DNA from: Sphingobium lactosutens DS20
Lineage (GTDB): Bacteria > Pseudomonadota > Alphaproteobacteria > Sphingomonadales > Sphingomonadaceae
Direction: 5' to 3'
Length of the DNA stretch: 64,000 bases
Assembly (NCBI RefSeq): GCF_000445105.1
Contig: NZ_ATDP01000106.1
Coordinates: 62,001 to 126,000, forward strand
Shown one piece after another: positions 52,922 through 62,283 of this stretch (its first letter is position 1; each line of letters begins with the position of its first letter). The position numbers and the translations under genes were made by a program. The notes under the pieces are model-generated. The model made no database searches. It was not told the DNA's origin and saw only the letters and a list, made by a program, of their open reading frames with translations.

Positions 52922-54943
52922 CTATTCGGCGGCAACGGCGTAGAAGTCTTCGCCGTCCTCGCCTTGTGCTTCGGGAACCTCCGCGTCGGACGACTGCACC
53001 CCTTGCTGCTCCGATGTCCGCAGGGTCACAGGCAACCATCCGGTTCCGGCCAGAAGCTGCTCGGCGGACTGCGCCATGTCCTGCTTCTTCATGTCGGCGA
53101 TCCGGCGGGCAGCATCCTCCGACACGCCTTCGGTCACGGCTTCAAGGATATGCGCCTTGGTAACACGGCCAAGATAGCTGTCCACGGTGGGCGTCCAGTC
53201 CTTCGCCATGTCGAGCGACAACGCGCTTGCCAGCCTGTCGGCGGTTTGCAGCGAGCGGGGCTTGCGATCCCACGGCAGACGCAGGGCATTGACGGTGCAA
53301 GACACGCAATGCGCCAGCAGCGCCATCCGGTCCTCATCGTCGAGAGCAACGACGAATGCCCACAGGTCCGCCACATCACGCGGCATCCGTTCTGCCCATG
53401 CGTCGTGCGCTGCGTTCGCCCTGGCTGCCAGCGGCGTATCCTCGATCCCGTCCGCATGACTGCCCAGCGGCGTCACCGTCGGACGGACTTCAAGGCAACC
53501 GGCCTCGGCATAGCTGTAGAACAGTTGCGAAGTCAGCGTGTGGGTGAGCGCGATCAGCGCCATGTCGGGCCGCTCGCCAAGCGCCACGCGAAGGGCCAGT
53601 GTCCGGTGCGCGGACAGGTCGCGCGTCAAGGCATCGGAAATCGGCTTGCCGACTTCCTCGTCCTCGATGTCCTGCACGTCCTCATCACCTTCCTCGGTCT
53701 GCTCATCCTCGACCGTTTCCGGGTCGATGGCTTCACTTTCGGGCTGCGGATCGGCCAGCGCCTCATCCTCGGCACGAACGAAACCGCGCTGGATCCTGAC
53801 CGTACCGTCATGATTGAGCACCACGAATACGCCGCCATGCGCGATTACATTGGCATCATAGGCATGACGCTTGTCGGAAATCGCATCGATCTCGGCGTCC
53901 AGTGCCTCAACCTTTGCCGCCACGTCCTCGGGCATCTCGTCATAGGAGTCGAAACCCTCGACAAGCTGGTCATATTCGACCGATGCCGCTTCCAGCCGCT
54001 TCTCGTCTTCATCGGACAGGGCAACGGGTTCGGGATAGAAACGCCGCATGCCGTGGGCATGAGGATATTCGATATGTGCCTCAGCCCATTTCCAGCCCTC
54101 GGCCTGCACTTCGGCGGCAATTTCGCGCAGCTTCTCGATGGCAAGCATGTCGAGCAAACCTGCATCCTCGAAATAGCCGCCACCTTCATCGGCAAACAGG
54201 TCGCGGATGATGGTGCCGCCCGCTTCCTCATAGGCAGCTTCGCCCACGAAGATCGCGCGGCGATCATGACCGGGAACATTGGCGGCGGTCAGATCGCGCC
54301 GGATGATCCACGGCTCGCGGTTGTGATGCAGGTTCTCGAACACCTGTTCCTGCCGTTCATTGTCCTCGGTAATGGCAAAGGCCATCAACTGATCCAGCGT
54401 AAGCCCATCCTCACGGTAGACCTGCAGCAGCTTGGGCGACACTGCACCAAGGCGAAGCCGCTGCTTCACCACATGGGCGGACACGCCGAACCGCGCGCCG
54501 ATCTCTTGAGCGCCCCAGCCCTTGGTTTCGGAAAGCTCGCGGAACCGCTCGAACTGGTCGGCAGGATGCATGGGGGTGCGGGTGACATTCTCGTCCAGAC
54601 TGATCTCGGACGGGTCGTTCTCGGTATCGAGCCAGCAGCGCACCGGATCGGACTTCTTCATCTTCCTGCGCTTGACGCACAGCAGCATCGCCTGCCTGCG
54701 GCCTTCGCCAGCGGTGACGAAATAGGAGCCGGTCGGCGTTCCGTCTTCCGTCACTTCGGGTTCCACGACAAGGTTCTGGATCAGCCCCTTATGCGCAATG
54801 GATGCGGCCAGCGCTTCGATGGCGGTTTCGCCATGCGGCACCTTGCGCGCATTGCGCGGGGACTTCTTGAGCTTGTTCAAGGGCACGAAAATCTCGACGC
54901 CCGACACAGGGTCAGCAGCGGTGGTTTCGGTAACAGCGTTCAT
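52922..54943 (-). CDS. Large ParB/RepB/Spo0J-family protein
   Basis: 673 aa from the ATG at 54943 with AGGAG seven bases upstream. The N-terminal ParB domain (VPLNKLKKSPRNARK, then FVTAGEGRRQAML and ISLDENVTRTPMHP) and a helix-turn-helix (AQEIGARFGVSAHVVKQRL) are clear; the remaining 450 residues are helical with a long acidic segment (about 400-435). Long ParB-like proteins of this kind are common on alphaproteobacterial elements and need not do partition. No ParA partner is seen. Confidence 0.92.
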   Translation of the reverse strand: MNAVTETTAADPVSGVEIFVPLNKLKKSPRNARKVPHGETAIEALAASIAHKGLIQNLVVEPEVTEDGTPTGSYFVTAGEGRRQAMLLCVKRRKMKKSDPVRCWLDTENDPSEISLDENVTRTPMHPADQFERFRELSETKGWGAQEIGARFGVSAHVVKQRLRLGAVSPKLLQVYREDGLTLDQLMAFAITEDNERQEQVFENLHHNREPWIIRRDLTAANVPGHDRRAIFVGEAAYEEAGGTIIRDLFADEGGGYFEDAGLLDMLAIEKLREIAAEVQAEGWKWAEAHIEYPHAHGMRRFYPEPVALSDEDEKRLEAASVEYDQLVEGFDSYDEMPEDVAAKVEALDAEIDAISDKRHAYDANVIAHGGVFVVLNHDGTVRIQRGFVRAEDEALADPQPESEAIDPETVEDEQTEEGDEDVQDIEDEEVGKPISDALTRDLSAHRTLALRVALGERPDMALIALTHTLTSQLFYSYAEAGCLEVRPTVTPLGSHADGIEDTPLAARANAAHDAWAERMPRDVADLWAFVVALDDEDRMALLAHCVSCTVNALRLPWDRKPRSLQTADRLASALSLDMAKDWTPTVDSYLGRVTKAHILEAVTEGVSEDAARRIADMKKQDMAQSAEQLLAGTGWLPVTLRTSEQQGVQSSDAEVPEAQGEDGEDFYAVAAE

Positions 54944-55211
54944 CACACTTCTCCTTCAACACACACTCACCCCGGAATGGGGTGGGCGGCGAAGGAGCGA
55001 CCGGCAGGCCCGCCGGCAGAGCCGGGGCGCATCCGTAAGGACCGAAACGCAGGGAAGGTAAGCGCGGCTTGCCGCGCGTTGCGGCCCGGCGCGGCGGGCC
55101 TAAAGGGAAGCGTCGCCCACCCCATCGACGGGAGAGTCATAAACAGGCGCGATCGGGACAGGATAGCCCTGGCTCGATCTCGACACGGCGTCAGACGTCA
55201 CACGGGGCGTT
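54944..55211. other. GC-rich non-coding leader upstream of the ParB-like gene
   Basis: No reading frame with recognisable protein sequence. It has the GCATCCGTAAGGACCG element also seen in part before the DUF736 gene, and several short GC stems. Probably the leader and promoter area of the ParB-like gene. Confidence 0.5.
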
Positions 55212-55277
55212 GCGGGGTGTCCCCGCTAGAAGGGGTCTGACGAGACTTCGGCTCGTCAGCAGGGGAAGGCATTCCCC
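55212..55277. other. Three consecutive perfect hairpins
   Basis: GCGGGG-TGT-CCCCGC (55212-55226), CTGACGAG-ACTTCGG-CTCGTCAG (55237-55259, with a TTCG-type loop) and GGGGAA-GGCA-TTCCCC (55262-55277) lie within 66 bases, 170 bases from the tRNA. This is far denser than chance. It could be a structured RNA leader, a single-strand origin or a protein-binding site at the ICE end. Confidence 0.6.
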
Positions 55278-55344
55278 GACAAGATTCGTGGCTTCAACAT
55301 CAGGGGCCGCCGATGGCACGCCAGAGGCGTCCTGAAACACCCGC

Positions 55345-55431
55345 TCAGCATATTACGTCCTTATTACTTTCCCGGTCTCCGCAGAGCACGTAATATGGTT
55401 TTCCTGCCGGGGCAGGTTTATAATATGCTGA
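55345..55431. repeat. Inverted/direct repeats at the ICE right end, possible integrase or excisionase sites
   Basis: TCAGCATATTACGT starts at 55345; its CATATTACGT part is inverted at 55388-55397 (ACGTAATATG), and TCAGCATATTA is inverted at 55421-55431 (TAATATGCTGA). The three copies of CATATTA/TAATATG lie in AT-rich DNA 16-100 bases from the tRNA 3' end, the expected place for arm-type binding sites. Confidence 0.6.
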
Positions 55432-55446
55432 TTTTCTTAGGAAATC

Positions 55447-55521
55447 TGGAGCGGGCGAAGGGATTCGAACCCTCGACCCCAACCTTGGCAAGGTTGTGCT
55501 CTACCCCTGAGCTACGCCCGC
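55447..55521 (-). tRNA. tRNA-Gly (GCC), probable ICE attachment gene
   Basis: 75 bases including an encoded CCA. Acceptor stem GCGGGCG/CGCCCGC, D-arm, anticodon stem CAACC/GGUUG with loop UUGCCAA (anticodon GCC), and T-arm GGGUUCGAAUCCC all fit. The 3' end faces the ICE, so integration at the 3' end keeps the gene intact, as for many tyrosine recombinases. Confidence 0.97.
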
Positions 55522-55838
55522 TCTGGCGGCCGGAGGCGGTGTTCCTCTCGGCGGGTGGCGGCGAACTAGCAGCGGTCTGCCATGGGGGCAAGGGGAGAAT
55601 TGCAGAAAAATAAAATTATCCTTCAAGGCAGAAAATATGGATGATATGTCATCGCCTTATCTCCCTCGATCGGTGTCGCCCGAACAGGGCGAGGACAGTC
55701 CCGACGTCCGTTCAAGCCGGCTTTCCACCTGGCCCGAAACCGCTTATCATCATGCCACCAGCGAAACTTTTTCCTGCGGCGGATCATTTCCCGCCGCGCT
55801 TCGTAATCATCGATAGATTGAGAGGGGACGGACCAGCC
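55522..55838. other. Non-coding gap between tRNA and aldehyde oxidoreductase genes
   Basis: 317 bases. It is the tRNA promoter side on the minus strand and the upstream region of the following operon. AT-rich DNA at about 55600-55640 could hold a promoter, but I see no clear consensus. A longer upstream reading of the next gene is possible in frame but is not supported by its signal peptide. Confidence 0.5.
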
Positions 55839-56471
55839 ATGACATCCGACCATGTTACCCGCCGCGGGCTTTTCCAGGGCGGCGCTGCGCTTGCGGCGAC
55901 GGTTCCGCTCATGGCCCCGGCGCATGCCGCACCGTCCGCCCCCGCCAGCAAAGGAACCCCGATGACCGCTGTCGAACTCACCGTGAATGGCCGGGAGGTC
56001 CATCTGCAACTGGACCCGCGCACCACCCTGCTCGACGCGCTGCGCGAGCATCTCAAGCTCACCGGCACGAAAAAAGGGTGTGATCATGGCCAGTGCGGCG
56101 CCTGCACCGTGATCGTCGAAGGGCGGCGGATCAACAGCTGCCTGACGCTCGCGGTGATGCATGACGGCGACGCCGTCACCACGATCGAGGGGCTGGGCAC
56201 ACCCGAGGCGCTGCACCCCATGCAAAAGGCGTTTGTCGTCCATGACGGCTATCAGTGCGGCTATTGCACGCCGGGGCAGATTTGTTCGGCCGTTTCGGTG
56301 CTGGAGGAAATCAAGGCGGGCATTCCGAGCCATGTCACGGAAGACCTCGACAAGGTCGCGTTCAGCGAAGACGAGGTGCGCGAGCGGATGAGCGGCAATA
56401 TCTGCCGCTGCGCCGCCTATTCCAACATCATCGCCGCGATCAGCGACGTCGTCGGGGAGGCCAAGGCATGA
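55839..56471 (+). CDS. paoA: 2Fe-2S subunit of aldehyde oxidoreductase (PaoA-like), Tat-exported
   Basis: 210 aa from the ATG at 55839 with GAGG upstream. The N-terminus is a twin-arginine signal (VTRRGLFQGGAALAA ... AHA), as in PaoA/YagT. Two 2Fe-2S motifs are present: GCDHGQCGACTV...SC and CGYCTPGQIC...CRC. It passes electrons in a periplasmic molybdenum enzyme that oxidises aldehydes to acids. The stop overlaps the next ATG (ATGA). Confidence 0.93.
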   Translation: MTSDHVTRRGLFQGGAALAATVPLMAPAHAAPSAPASKGTPMTAVELTVNGREVHLQLDPRTTLLDALREHLKLTGTKKGCDHGQCGACTVIVEGRRINSCLTLAVMHDGDAVTTIEGLGTPEALHPMQKAFVVHDGYQCGYCTPGQICSAVSVLEEIKAGIPSHVTEDLDKVAFSEDEVRERMSGNICRCAAYSNIIAAISDVVGEAKA

Positions 56472-57424
56472 AGCCCTTTACCTATGAACGCGCGACGAGC
56501 GTGGAAGCGGCGGCGAAGGCGGCGGCATCGGTTCAGGGCGCGCGCTTCATTGCCGGCGGGACCAACCTGCTCGACCTCATGAAATTGCAGATCGAAACCC
56601 CGACCCATCTGATCGATGTCAATCGGCTGGGTCTGGACCGCATCGAAAAGACCGAGGAGGGCGGGCTGCGCATCGGCGCGCTGGTGCGCAACACCGATCT
56701 GGCGGCGGACAGGACGGTGCGGCGCGATTATGGCGTGCTCAGCCGCGCCCTGGTCGCGGGCGCGTCGGGCCAGTTGCGCAACAAGGCGACGACCGCGGGC
56801 AATCTGCTCCAGCGCACGCGCTGCCCCTATTTTTACGACATTCGCATGCCCTGCAACAAGCGCAAGCCGGGCAGCGGTTGCGGCGCGCTCAAGGGCATGA
56901 GCCGCAGCCTGGCGATATTGGGTGTGAGCGACGCCTGCATCGCGCAGCATCCCAGCGACATGGCCGTGGCGATGCGCCTGCTCGACGCGCAGGTCGATAC
57001 CGTGTCGGCCGATGGCGCGAAGCGCGCCATCCCGATCGCCGACTTTCACCTGCTTCCCGGCGACACGCCGCATCAGGAAACGGTGCTTAAAGGCGGCGAA
57101 ATCATCACGTCTGTGACCTTGCCCAAGCCGATCGCGGGCACTCACGTCTATCGCAAGGTGCGCGATCGTGCTTCCTACGCGTTCGCGCTGGTGTCGGTGG
57201 CGGCGATTTTCGGGAAGGACGGGAGCGCCCGTTTCGCGTTCGGCGGGATTGGCGCCAAGCCATGGCGCAACTCGCAGGCAGACGCCGCCGCGCCGCAGGG
57301 TGCAAAAGCGGTGGCCGACGCCACATTGGCCGGCGCACGGACGACAGAGCATAATGATTTCAAGAAGCCGCTGGTCGAACGGACGCTGGCGTCGCTTTAC
57401 CGTCAGCAGGAGGCACGGGCATGA
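56468..57424 (+). CDS. paoB: FAD subunit of aldehyde oxidoreductase (PaoB-like)
   Basis: 318 aa. FAD-binding CO-dehydrogenase-type domain (FIAGGTNLLDLMK and TTAGNLLQRT). Cys residues in RTRCPYF, MPCNKRKPGSGC and following match the extra 4Fe-4S cluster loop of PaoB. The start overlaps paoA and the end overlaps paoC by four bases each. Confidence 0.93.
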   Translation: MKPFTYERATSVEAAAKAAASVQGARFIAGGTNLLDLMKLQIETPTHLIDVNRLGLDRIEKTEEGGLRIGALVRNTDLAADRTVRRDYGVLSRALVAGASGQLRNKATTAGNLLQRTRCPYFYDIRMPCNKRKPGSGCGALKGMSRSLAILGVSDACIAQHPSDMAVAMRLLDAQVDTVSADGAKRAIPIADFHLLPGDTPHQETVLKGGEIITSVTLPKPIAGTHVYRKVRDRASYAFALVSVAAIFGKDGSARFAFGGIGAKPWRNSQADAAAPQGAKAVADATLAGARTTEHNDFKKPLVERTLASLYRQQEARA

Positions 57425-59625
57425 AGTTCGACACCCCCGCAGGGCCGAACCCGATCGACAAGGGTCGCGTCATCGGCATTCCGCATGACCGCATCGACGG
57501 CGCAGCCAAGGTGACGGGCACGGCAGTCTATGCCTATGAACGCCATGACGCCGCGCCCAATGCCGCTTATGGCTGGATTGTCGGGTCCGCGATCGCGAAG
57601 GGCCGGATAGCGGCGATGGACCTCACCGCGGCGGAGGCATCGCCCGGCGTTCTGGGCATCGTCACCCACGCCAATGCCGGCAAGCTGTCGAAAGGCAATA
57701 TGAACACCGCGCATCTGCTGGGTGGGCCGCAGATCGAACATTATGAGCAGGCGCTGGCGCTGGTCGTTGCCGACACATTCGAAAATGCGCGCGCCGCCGC
57801 AGCCCTCGTCCGCATCGACTATGCGCCGGAAGACGGCAAATTCGACCTCGCGGCCGAGCGGCTGAACGGCGTCATTCCGCCGCAGGGCTTCGGCGGCCCG
57901 GCCGATACCAAGGCTGGCGATTTCGACGGCGCCTTTGCCAAGGCGTCGGTCAAGGTGGAACAGACGTACACGACTCCGGATCAGAGCCATGCGATGATGG
58001 AGCCGCATGCCAGCATTGCCGCCTGGAACGGCGACAAGCTGACGCTGTGGACATCGAACCAGATGATCGCCTGGAGCGTGGGCGACATAGCCAAGACATT
58101 GGGCATTCCCAAGGAGAATATCCGGTTCGTGTCGCCCTATATTGGCGGCGGTTTCGGCTCCAAGCTGTTCCTGCGCGCGGACGCCCTGCTCGCGGCGCTC
58201 GGCGCGCGGCAAGTCGGGCGCCCGGTCAAGGTCGCCATCGCCCGTCCGCAAATCCCCAACAACACCACCCACCGCCCGGCGACGATCCAGCGTATCCGCA
58301 TCGGTGCGGACAAGGATGGCGTGATCGACGCGATCGCCCATGAAGTCTGGTCCGGCGACTTGCCGGGGGGCGGTGCGGAAACGGCGGCGCAGCAGACCCG
58401 GCTGCTCTATCGCGGTGAAAATCGCATGACGGCGCACCGGCTGGTGACGCTGAACCTGCCCGAAGGGAACGCCATGCGCGCGCCCGGCGAAGCGGTCGGG
58501 CTGCTCGCACTTGAAGTCGCCATGGACGAACTGGCGGAGGCCTGCGGCGTCGATCCGGTCGAACTGCGCATCCGCAACGATGTCCAATTTGATCCCGAAG
58601 CCGGCCCGCAACGGCCCTTCTCCAGCCGCAAGCTGGTGGAATGCCTGCGCGCCGGCGCGGATCGCTTTGGCTGGAACAAGCGCAACCCCAAGCCGGGACA
58701 GATGCGCGACGGCCGGTGGATGGTCGGCATGGGCATGGCATCGGCCTTCCGCAACAACCTGACGGAAAAGTCGGGCGCGCGCACAGGCGTCGACGGGATG
58801 GGCAAGGTCATTGTCGAAACCGACATGACCGACATCGGCACCGGCAGCTACACGATCATCGCTCAGACCGCCGCGGAGATGCTGGGCGTCGACCTCGATC
58901 AGGTAACGGTGCGCCTGGGCGACAGCCGCTTCCCGGTGTCAGCGGGGTCGGGTGGCCAGTGGGGCGCGAACAGCTCCACCGCCGGCGTCTATGCCGCGGC
59001 CATGGCGCTGCGCACGAAGCTTGCCGAAAAGGCGGGCTACCCGGCGGACCAGGCGCAGTTCGAAGACGGGCTGGTGCGAATGGGGAACCAGTCGCAGACC
59101 TTGGCATCCCTGGCTGGCGCACAAGGGCTGTGGGTCGAGGACAGCATGGAATATGGCGACCTCGACAAGAAATATGCGCAGGCGACGTTCGGCGCGCATT
59201 TCTGTGAGGTGGGGGTCGACATGGACACCGCCGAAGTCCGCATTCGCCGCATGGGCGGCGCCTTTGCCGCAGGGCGCATCCTCAACCCCAAATCCGCACG
59301 CAGCCAGGTGATTGGGGCGATGACCATGGGCGTCGGCGCTGCGCTGATGGAGGCGCTGGACGTCGACACCCGTTTCGGCTTTTTCGTCAACCACGACATG
59401 GCCGAATATCAGGTGCCCGTTCATGCCGACATCCCGCATCAGGACGTGCTGTTCGTCGATGAATTGGACGATAAGAGCTCGCCGATGAAGGCCAAGGGCG
59501 TGGGCGAGCTGGGCATTTGCGGTGCAGGCGCGGCAGTGGCCAACGCGATCTACAACGCCACCGGCATCCGCCTTCGCGACTATCCGCTGACGATCGACAA
59601 GCTGCTCAAGGCGCAGGCGGCCTGA
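57421..59625 (+). CDS. paoC: Molybdenum-cofactor subunit of aldehyde oxidoreductase (PaoC-like)
   Basis: 734 aa. Xanthine-oxidase-family large subunit: GGGFGSK, AMRAPGEAVG, and near the C-terminus KGVGELGICGAG with the expected catalytic Glu. With PaoA and PaoB it forms a three-subunit enzyme that detoxifies aromatic aldehydes. The cytosine-type cofactor (MCD) is known for this family. Confidence 0.95.
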   Translation: MKFDTPAGPNPIDKGRVIGIPHDRIDGAAKVTGTAVYAYERHDAAPNAAYGWIVGSAIAKGRIAAMDLTAAEASPGVLGIVTHANAGKLSKGNMNTAHLLGGPQIEHYEQALALVVADTFENARAAAALVRIDYAPEDGKFDLAAERLNGVIPPQGFGGPADTKAGDFDGAFAKASVKVEQTYTTPDQSHAMMEPHASIAAWNGDKLTLWTSNQMIAWSVGDIAKTLGIPKENIRFVSPYIGGGFGSKLFLRADALLAALGARQVGRPVKVAIARPQIPNNTTHRPATIQRIRIGADKDGVIDAIAHEVWSGDLPGGGAETAAQQTRLLYRGENRMTAHRLVTLNLPEGNAMRAPGEAVGLLALEVAMDELAEACGVDPVELRIRNDVQFDPEAGPQRPFSSRKLVECLRAGADRFGWNKRNPKPGQMRDGRWMVGMGMASAFRNNLTEKSGARTGVDGMGKVIVETDMTDIGTGSYTIIAQTAAEMLGVDLDQVTVRLGDSRFPVSAGSGGQWGANSSTAGVYAAAMALRTKLAEKAGYPADQAQFEDGLVRMGNQSQTLASLAGAQGLWVEDSMEYGDLDKKYAQATFGAHFCEVGVDMDTAEVRIRRMGGAFAAGRILNPKSARSQVIGAMTMGVGAALMEALDVDTRFGFFVNHDMAEYQVPVHADIPHQDVLFVDELDDKSSPMKAKGVGELGICGAGAAVANAIYNATGIRLRDYPLTIDKLLKAQAA

Positions 59626-59696
59626 GGCGCGGAAAATATCCATTCGTTTCGAGCGTGGTCGAAAGCCATATGGTTCTCGATCACGCTCGGGCGACC

Positions 59697-60089
59697 TCAC
59701 ACGAAGTTCGCCGCCACCTCTGCCGGAACGCGTAAGATTCTGCCGGACGCCTTGTCGATGATCGCCCAGGTGGATTTGGCCGCGACCTTCACTTTCCCGT
59801 CAGGTCCTGTAAATTCGATCATCCGGTCGAACCGCGCCCCGCGCGGTCCTTCGGGGATCCAGGTGCGGGCCGTCACCTGCTCCCCTTCCTTCACATTGCC
59901 GCGATAGTCGACTTCATGCCTAGTCACGACCCAGATATAGGCTTCGACATGGGCGGGATCCGCATCCTGTCGCCAATGCTCCACCGACACCTGTTCCATC
60001 CACTGAACCCACACGGCGTTGTTCACATGGCCGAGCTCGTCGATATGCTCGGGCAACGCTATGATCTGCTTGGTGAAGGAGGATGCCAT
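59697..60089 (-). CDS. Acyl-CoA thioesterase, hotdog fold (4HBT-like)
   Basis: 130 aa. The motif HIDELGHVNNAVWVQW carries the Asp of 4-hydroxybenzoyl-CoA-type thioesterases, followed by RHEVDYRGNVKEGE. The ATG overlaps the stop of the upstream peptidase by one base (TGATG). The acyl substrate is unknown. Confidence 0.9.
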   Translation of the reverse strand: MASSFTKQIIALPEHIDELGHVNNAVWVQWMEQVSVEHWRQDADPAHVEAYIWVVTRHEVDYRGNVKEGEQVTARTWIPEGPRGARFDRMIEFTGPDGKVKVAAKSTWAIIDKASGRILRVPAEVAANFV

Positions 60090-62173
60090 CAGCCCTCCCC
60101 CCCCAACTGCCACAGGATGAAGGCGAATTCCTCCGCCGTTTCGTGCAGGCTTTCGAACCGACCGGACTTGCCGCCATGGCCCGCGCCCATATTGGTCTTG
60201 AGCAGCAGGATATTGTCGTCCGTCTTGGTCGCGCGCAGCCGCGCCACCCATTTCGCCGGCTCCCAATAGGTGACGCGCGGATCGTTCAGCCCGGCCGTTA
60301 CCATCAGCGGGGGATAATCCTGCGCTTTCACATTGCCATAGGGATCATAGGACTGGATGGTGCGGAACGCCGCCGCGTCCTCGATCGGATTGCCCCATTC
60401 CGGCCATTCGCCCGGCGTCAGCGGCAGGCTGGCGTCCAGCATCGTGTTGAGCACGTCAACGAACGGGACATGAGCAACGACCGCGCTCCACAGGTCGGGA
60501 TCGGAATTGATGACCGCGCCCATCAGTTCGCCGCCGGCCGATCCGCCCGAAATGCTCACGCGTCCCTTGGCGGCATAGCCGCGTTCGATCAGACCCTTTG
60601 CAACGTCGACAAAGTCCGTGAAGGTGTTGGTGCGCTTGTCCAGTTTGCCGTCCAGATACCATTGCTGGCCAAGGTCATCGCCGCCGCGGATATGCGCGAT
60701 CGCAAAGGCGAAACCCCGGTCGAGCAGCGACAGGCGGCTGGTCGAAAAGCCCGGCTCCATCGCCATGCCATAGGCGCCATAGCCATAAAGGTGCAGCGGC
60801 GCGCTGCCATCCTTGGGAAAATCCGCGGGATAGACGATCGAGACCGGGATGTCCGTCCCGTCGCGCGCCGGGATCATCAGTCGTTCGGTCGCATAGCGAC
60901 TGGCGTCATAGCCGGACGGTATGTCCTGGACCTTCAACACCTCCAGGTCGCCGCTATCGAGATGATAGTCGTAGATCGTGTCGGGCGTGACCATCGATTC
61001 ATAGCCGATGCGTAGCTTCGTCACGTCATATTCGGGATTGTCGTCCAGGCTCGCCGAATAGCTGGCTTCCGGGAAGGGGATGCGTTTGGCCTCATGCGTC
61101 GCATAGTCGCGCAGCTCGATCTGGTCGAGCCCGTCCTGCCGCCCTTCGGTCACGTAGAAATGCTTGAACAGGGTGAAGTCGGTCAGGTAAAAATGCGCGT
61201 CCGGGCCAATCACTTCCTGCCATTCGCCCGGCGCCTCCAGCGTCGCCTTCATCAGACGAAAATTAGGGTGGTTGTCGTTGGTGCGAATATAGAGCGTGCC
61301 CTCATGTTCATCCACGTCATATTCGCGGCCGGGCTGTCGCGCCGACACCAATAAAGGCGCGGCCGTGGGATCATTGGCCGGCAGCAGCCACGCCTCGCTG
61401 GTCACATGGTCGCCCGTCGCAATGACGATATAGTTTTCCGATGATGTCAGGCCGATGGATACGCGAAAGCCCTCGTCATCCTCGTGAAACAGCTCGACAT
61501 CGCTCGCCACGTCCTGCCCAAGCCAATGCAGCCTGGCATTGTCCGTGCGCCAGTTGTCATTGGCAAGACCATAGAGCAGCCCCTTGCTGTCCGAGGTCCA
61601 GACCAGGGATGACAAGGTGCCGGGGATGACTTCCGGCAATAGCGCGCCGGTTTCCAGGTCCTTGATCCGTGCTTCGAACCGTTCCGATCCGTTGGTGTCG
61701 ATCGCATAGGCAAGGTAGCGGCCATCCGGGCTGACCGACAGCGCGCCCAGACGGAAATAGTCGTGTCCTTCCGCCAGTGCCGGTTCGTCCAATATCAGCT
61801 GGTCAGGTCCGCCCGCGACGGGACGACGATACCATTTGCGATATTGGGCGCCGATTTCGAAGGCGCGCCAATAGACATAATCGCCATCCTTTTGCGGGAC
61901 GGACTGGTCATCTTCCTTGATGCGGCCCTTCATCTCCTGAAACAAGCGGTCGACCAGCGGCTTGTGCGGCGCCATGGCGGCTTCGAACCAGGCGTTTTCC
62001 GCCTCCAGATAGGCAAGCACATCCTTGTCGGCAACGTCAGGATAGCCGGGATCGCGCAGCCAGGCATAGGGATCGTCCACGGTGATGCCATGATGGGTCA
62101 CGCTATGATCCCGGCGCGGGGCGATCGGCGGGGAAAGTTTTGGGGACGGGGCAGGCTGCATAGGGTCGGTCAT
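60089..62173 (-). CDS. ptrB: Oligopeptidase B-like S9 serine protease
   Basis: 694 aa. An N-terminal seven-bladed propeller and a C-terminal alpha/beta-hydrolase domain with the nucleophile Ser in SISGGSAGGELMG, and a final GAGHGGKSGR region with the catalytic His. Family members cut small peptides after Lys/Arg in the cytoplasm. The start MTDPMQPAPSP fits the family. Host gene, not ICE. Confidence 0.95.
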   Translation of the reverse strand: MTDPMQPAPSPKLSPPIAPRRDHSVTHHGITVDDPYAWLRDPGYPDVADKDVLAYLEAENAWFEAAMAPHKPLVDRLFQEMKGRIKEDDQSVPQKDGDYVYWRAFEIGAQYRKWYRRPVAGGPDQLILDEPALAEGHDYFRLGALSVSPDGRYLAYAIDTNGSERFEARIKDLETGALLPEVIPGTLSSLVWTSDSKGLLYGLANDNWRTDNARLHWLGQDVASDVELFHEDDEGFRVSIGLTSSENYIVIATGDHVTSEAWLLPANDPTAAPLLVSARQPGREYDVDEHEGTLYIRTNDNHPNFRLMKATLEAPGEWQEVIGPDAHFYLTDFTLFKHFYVTEGRQDGLDQIELRDYATHEAKRIPFPEASYSASLDDNPEYDVTKLRIGYESMVTPDTIYDYHLDSGDLEVLKVQDIPSGYDASRYATERLMIPARDGTDIPVSIVYPADFPKDGSAPLHLYGYGAYGMAMEPGFSTSRLSLLDRGFAFAIAHIRGGDDLGQQWYLDGKLDKRTNTFTDFVDVAKGLIERGYAAKGRVSISGGSAGGELMGAVINSDPDLWSAVVAHVPFVDVLNTMLDASLPLTPGEWPEWGNPIEDAAAFRTIQSYDPYGNVKAQDYPPLMVTAGLNDPRVTYWEPAKWVARLRATKTDDNILLLKTNMGAGHGGKSGRFESLHETAEEFAFILWQLGGEG

Positions 62174-62283
62174 TAATTATCCATGTTCCAGACGGGGGCC
62201 GCGCTGGTATATGGCGGCGTGCCTCTCTATGTTGTCGACATTGTCGCCGGCGCAAGAGGCCGGAATGATCCAAGGAATGACCA

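Noticed and set aside
52964..55240. 758-codon plus-strand frame antisense to the ParB-like gene
   Set aside because: Shadow frame; the ParB domain motifs on the other strand are clear and it would run through the hairpin region.
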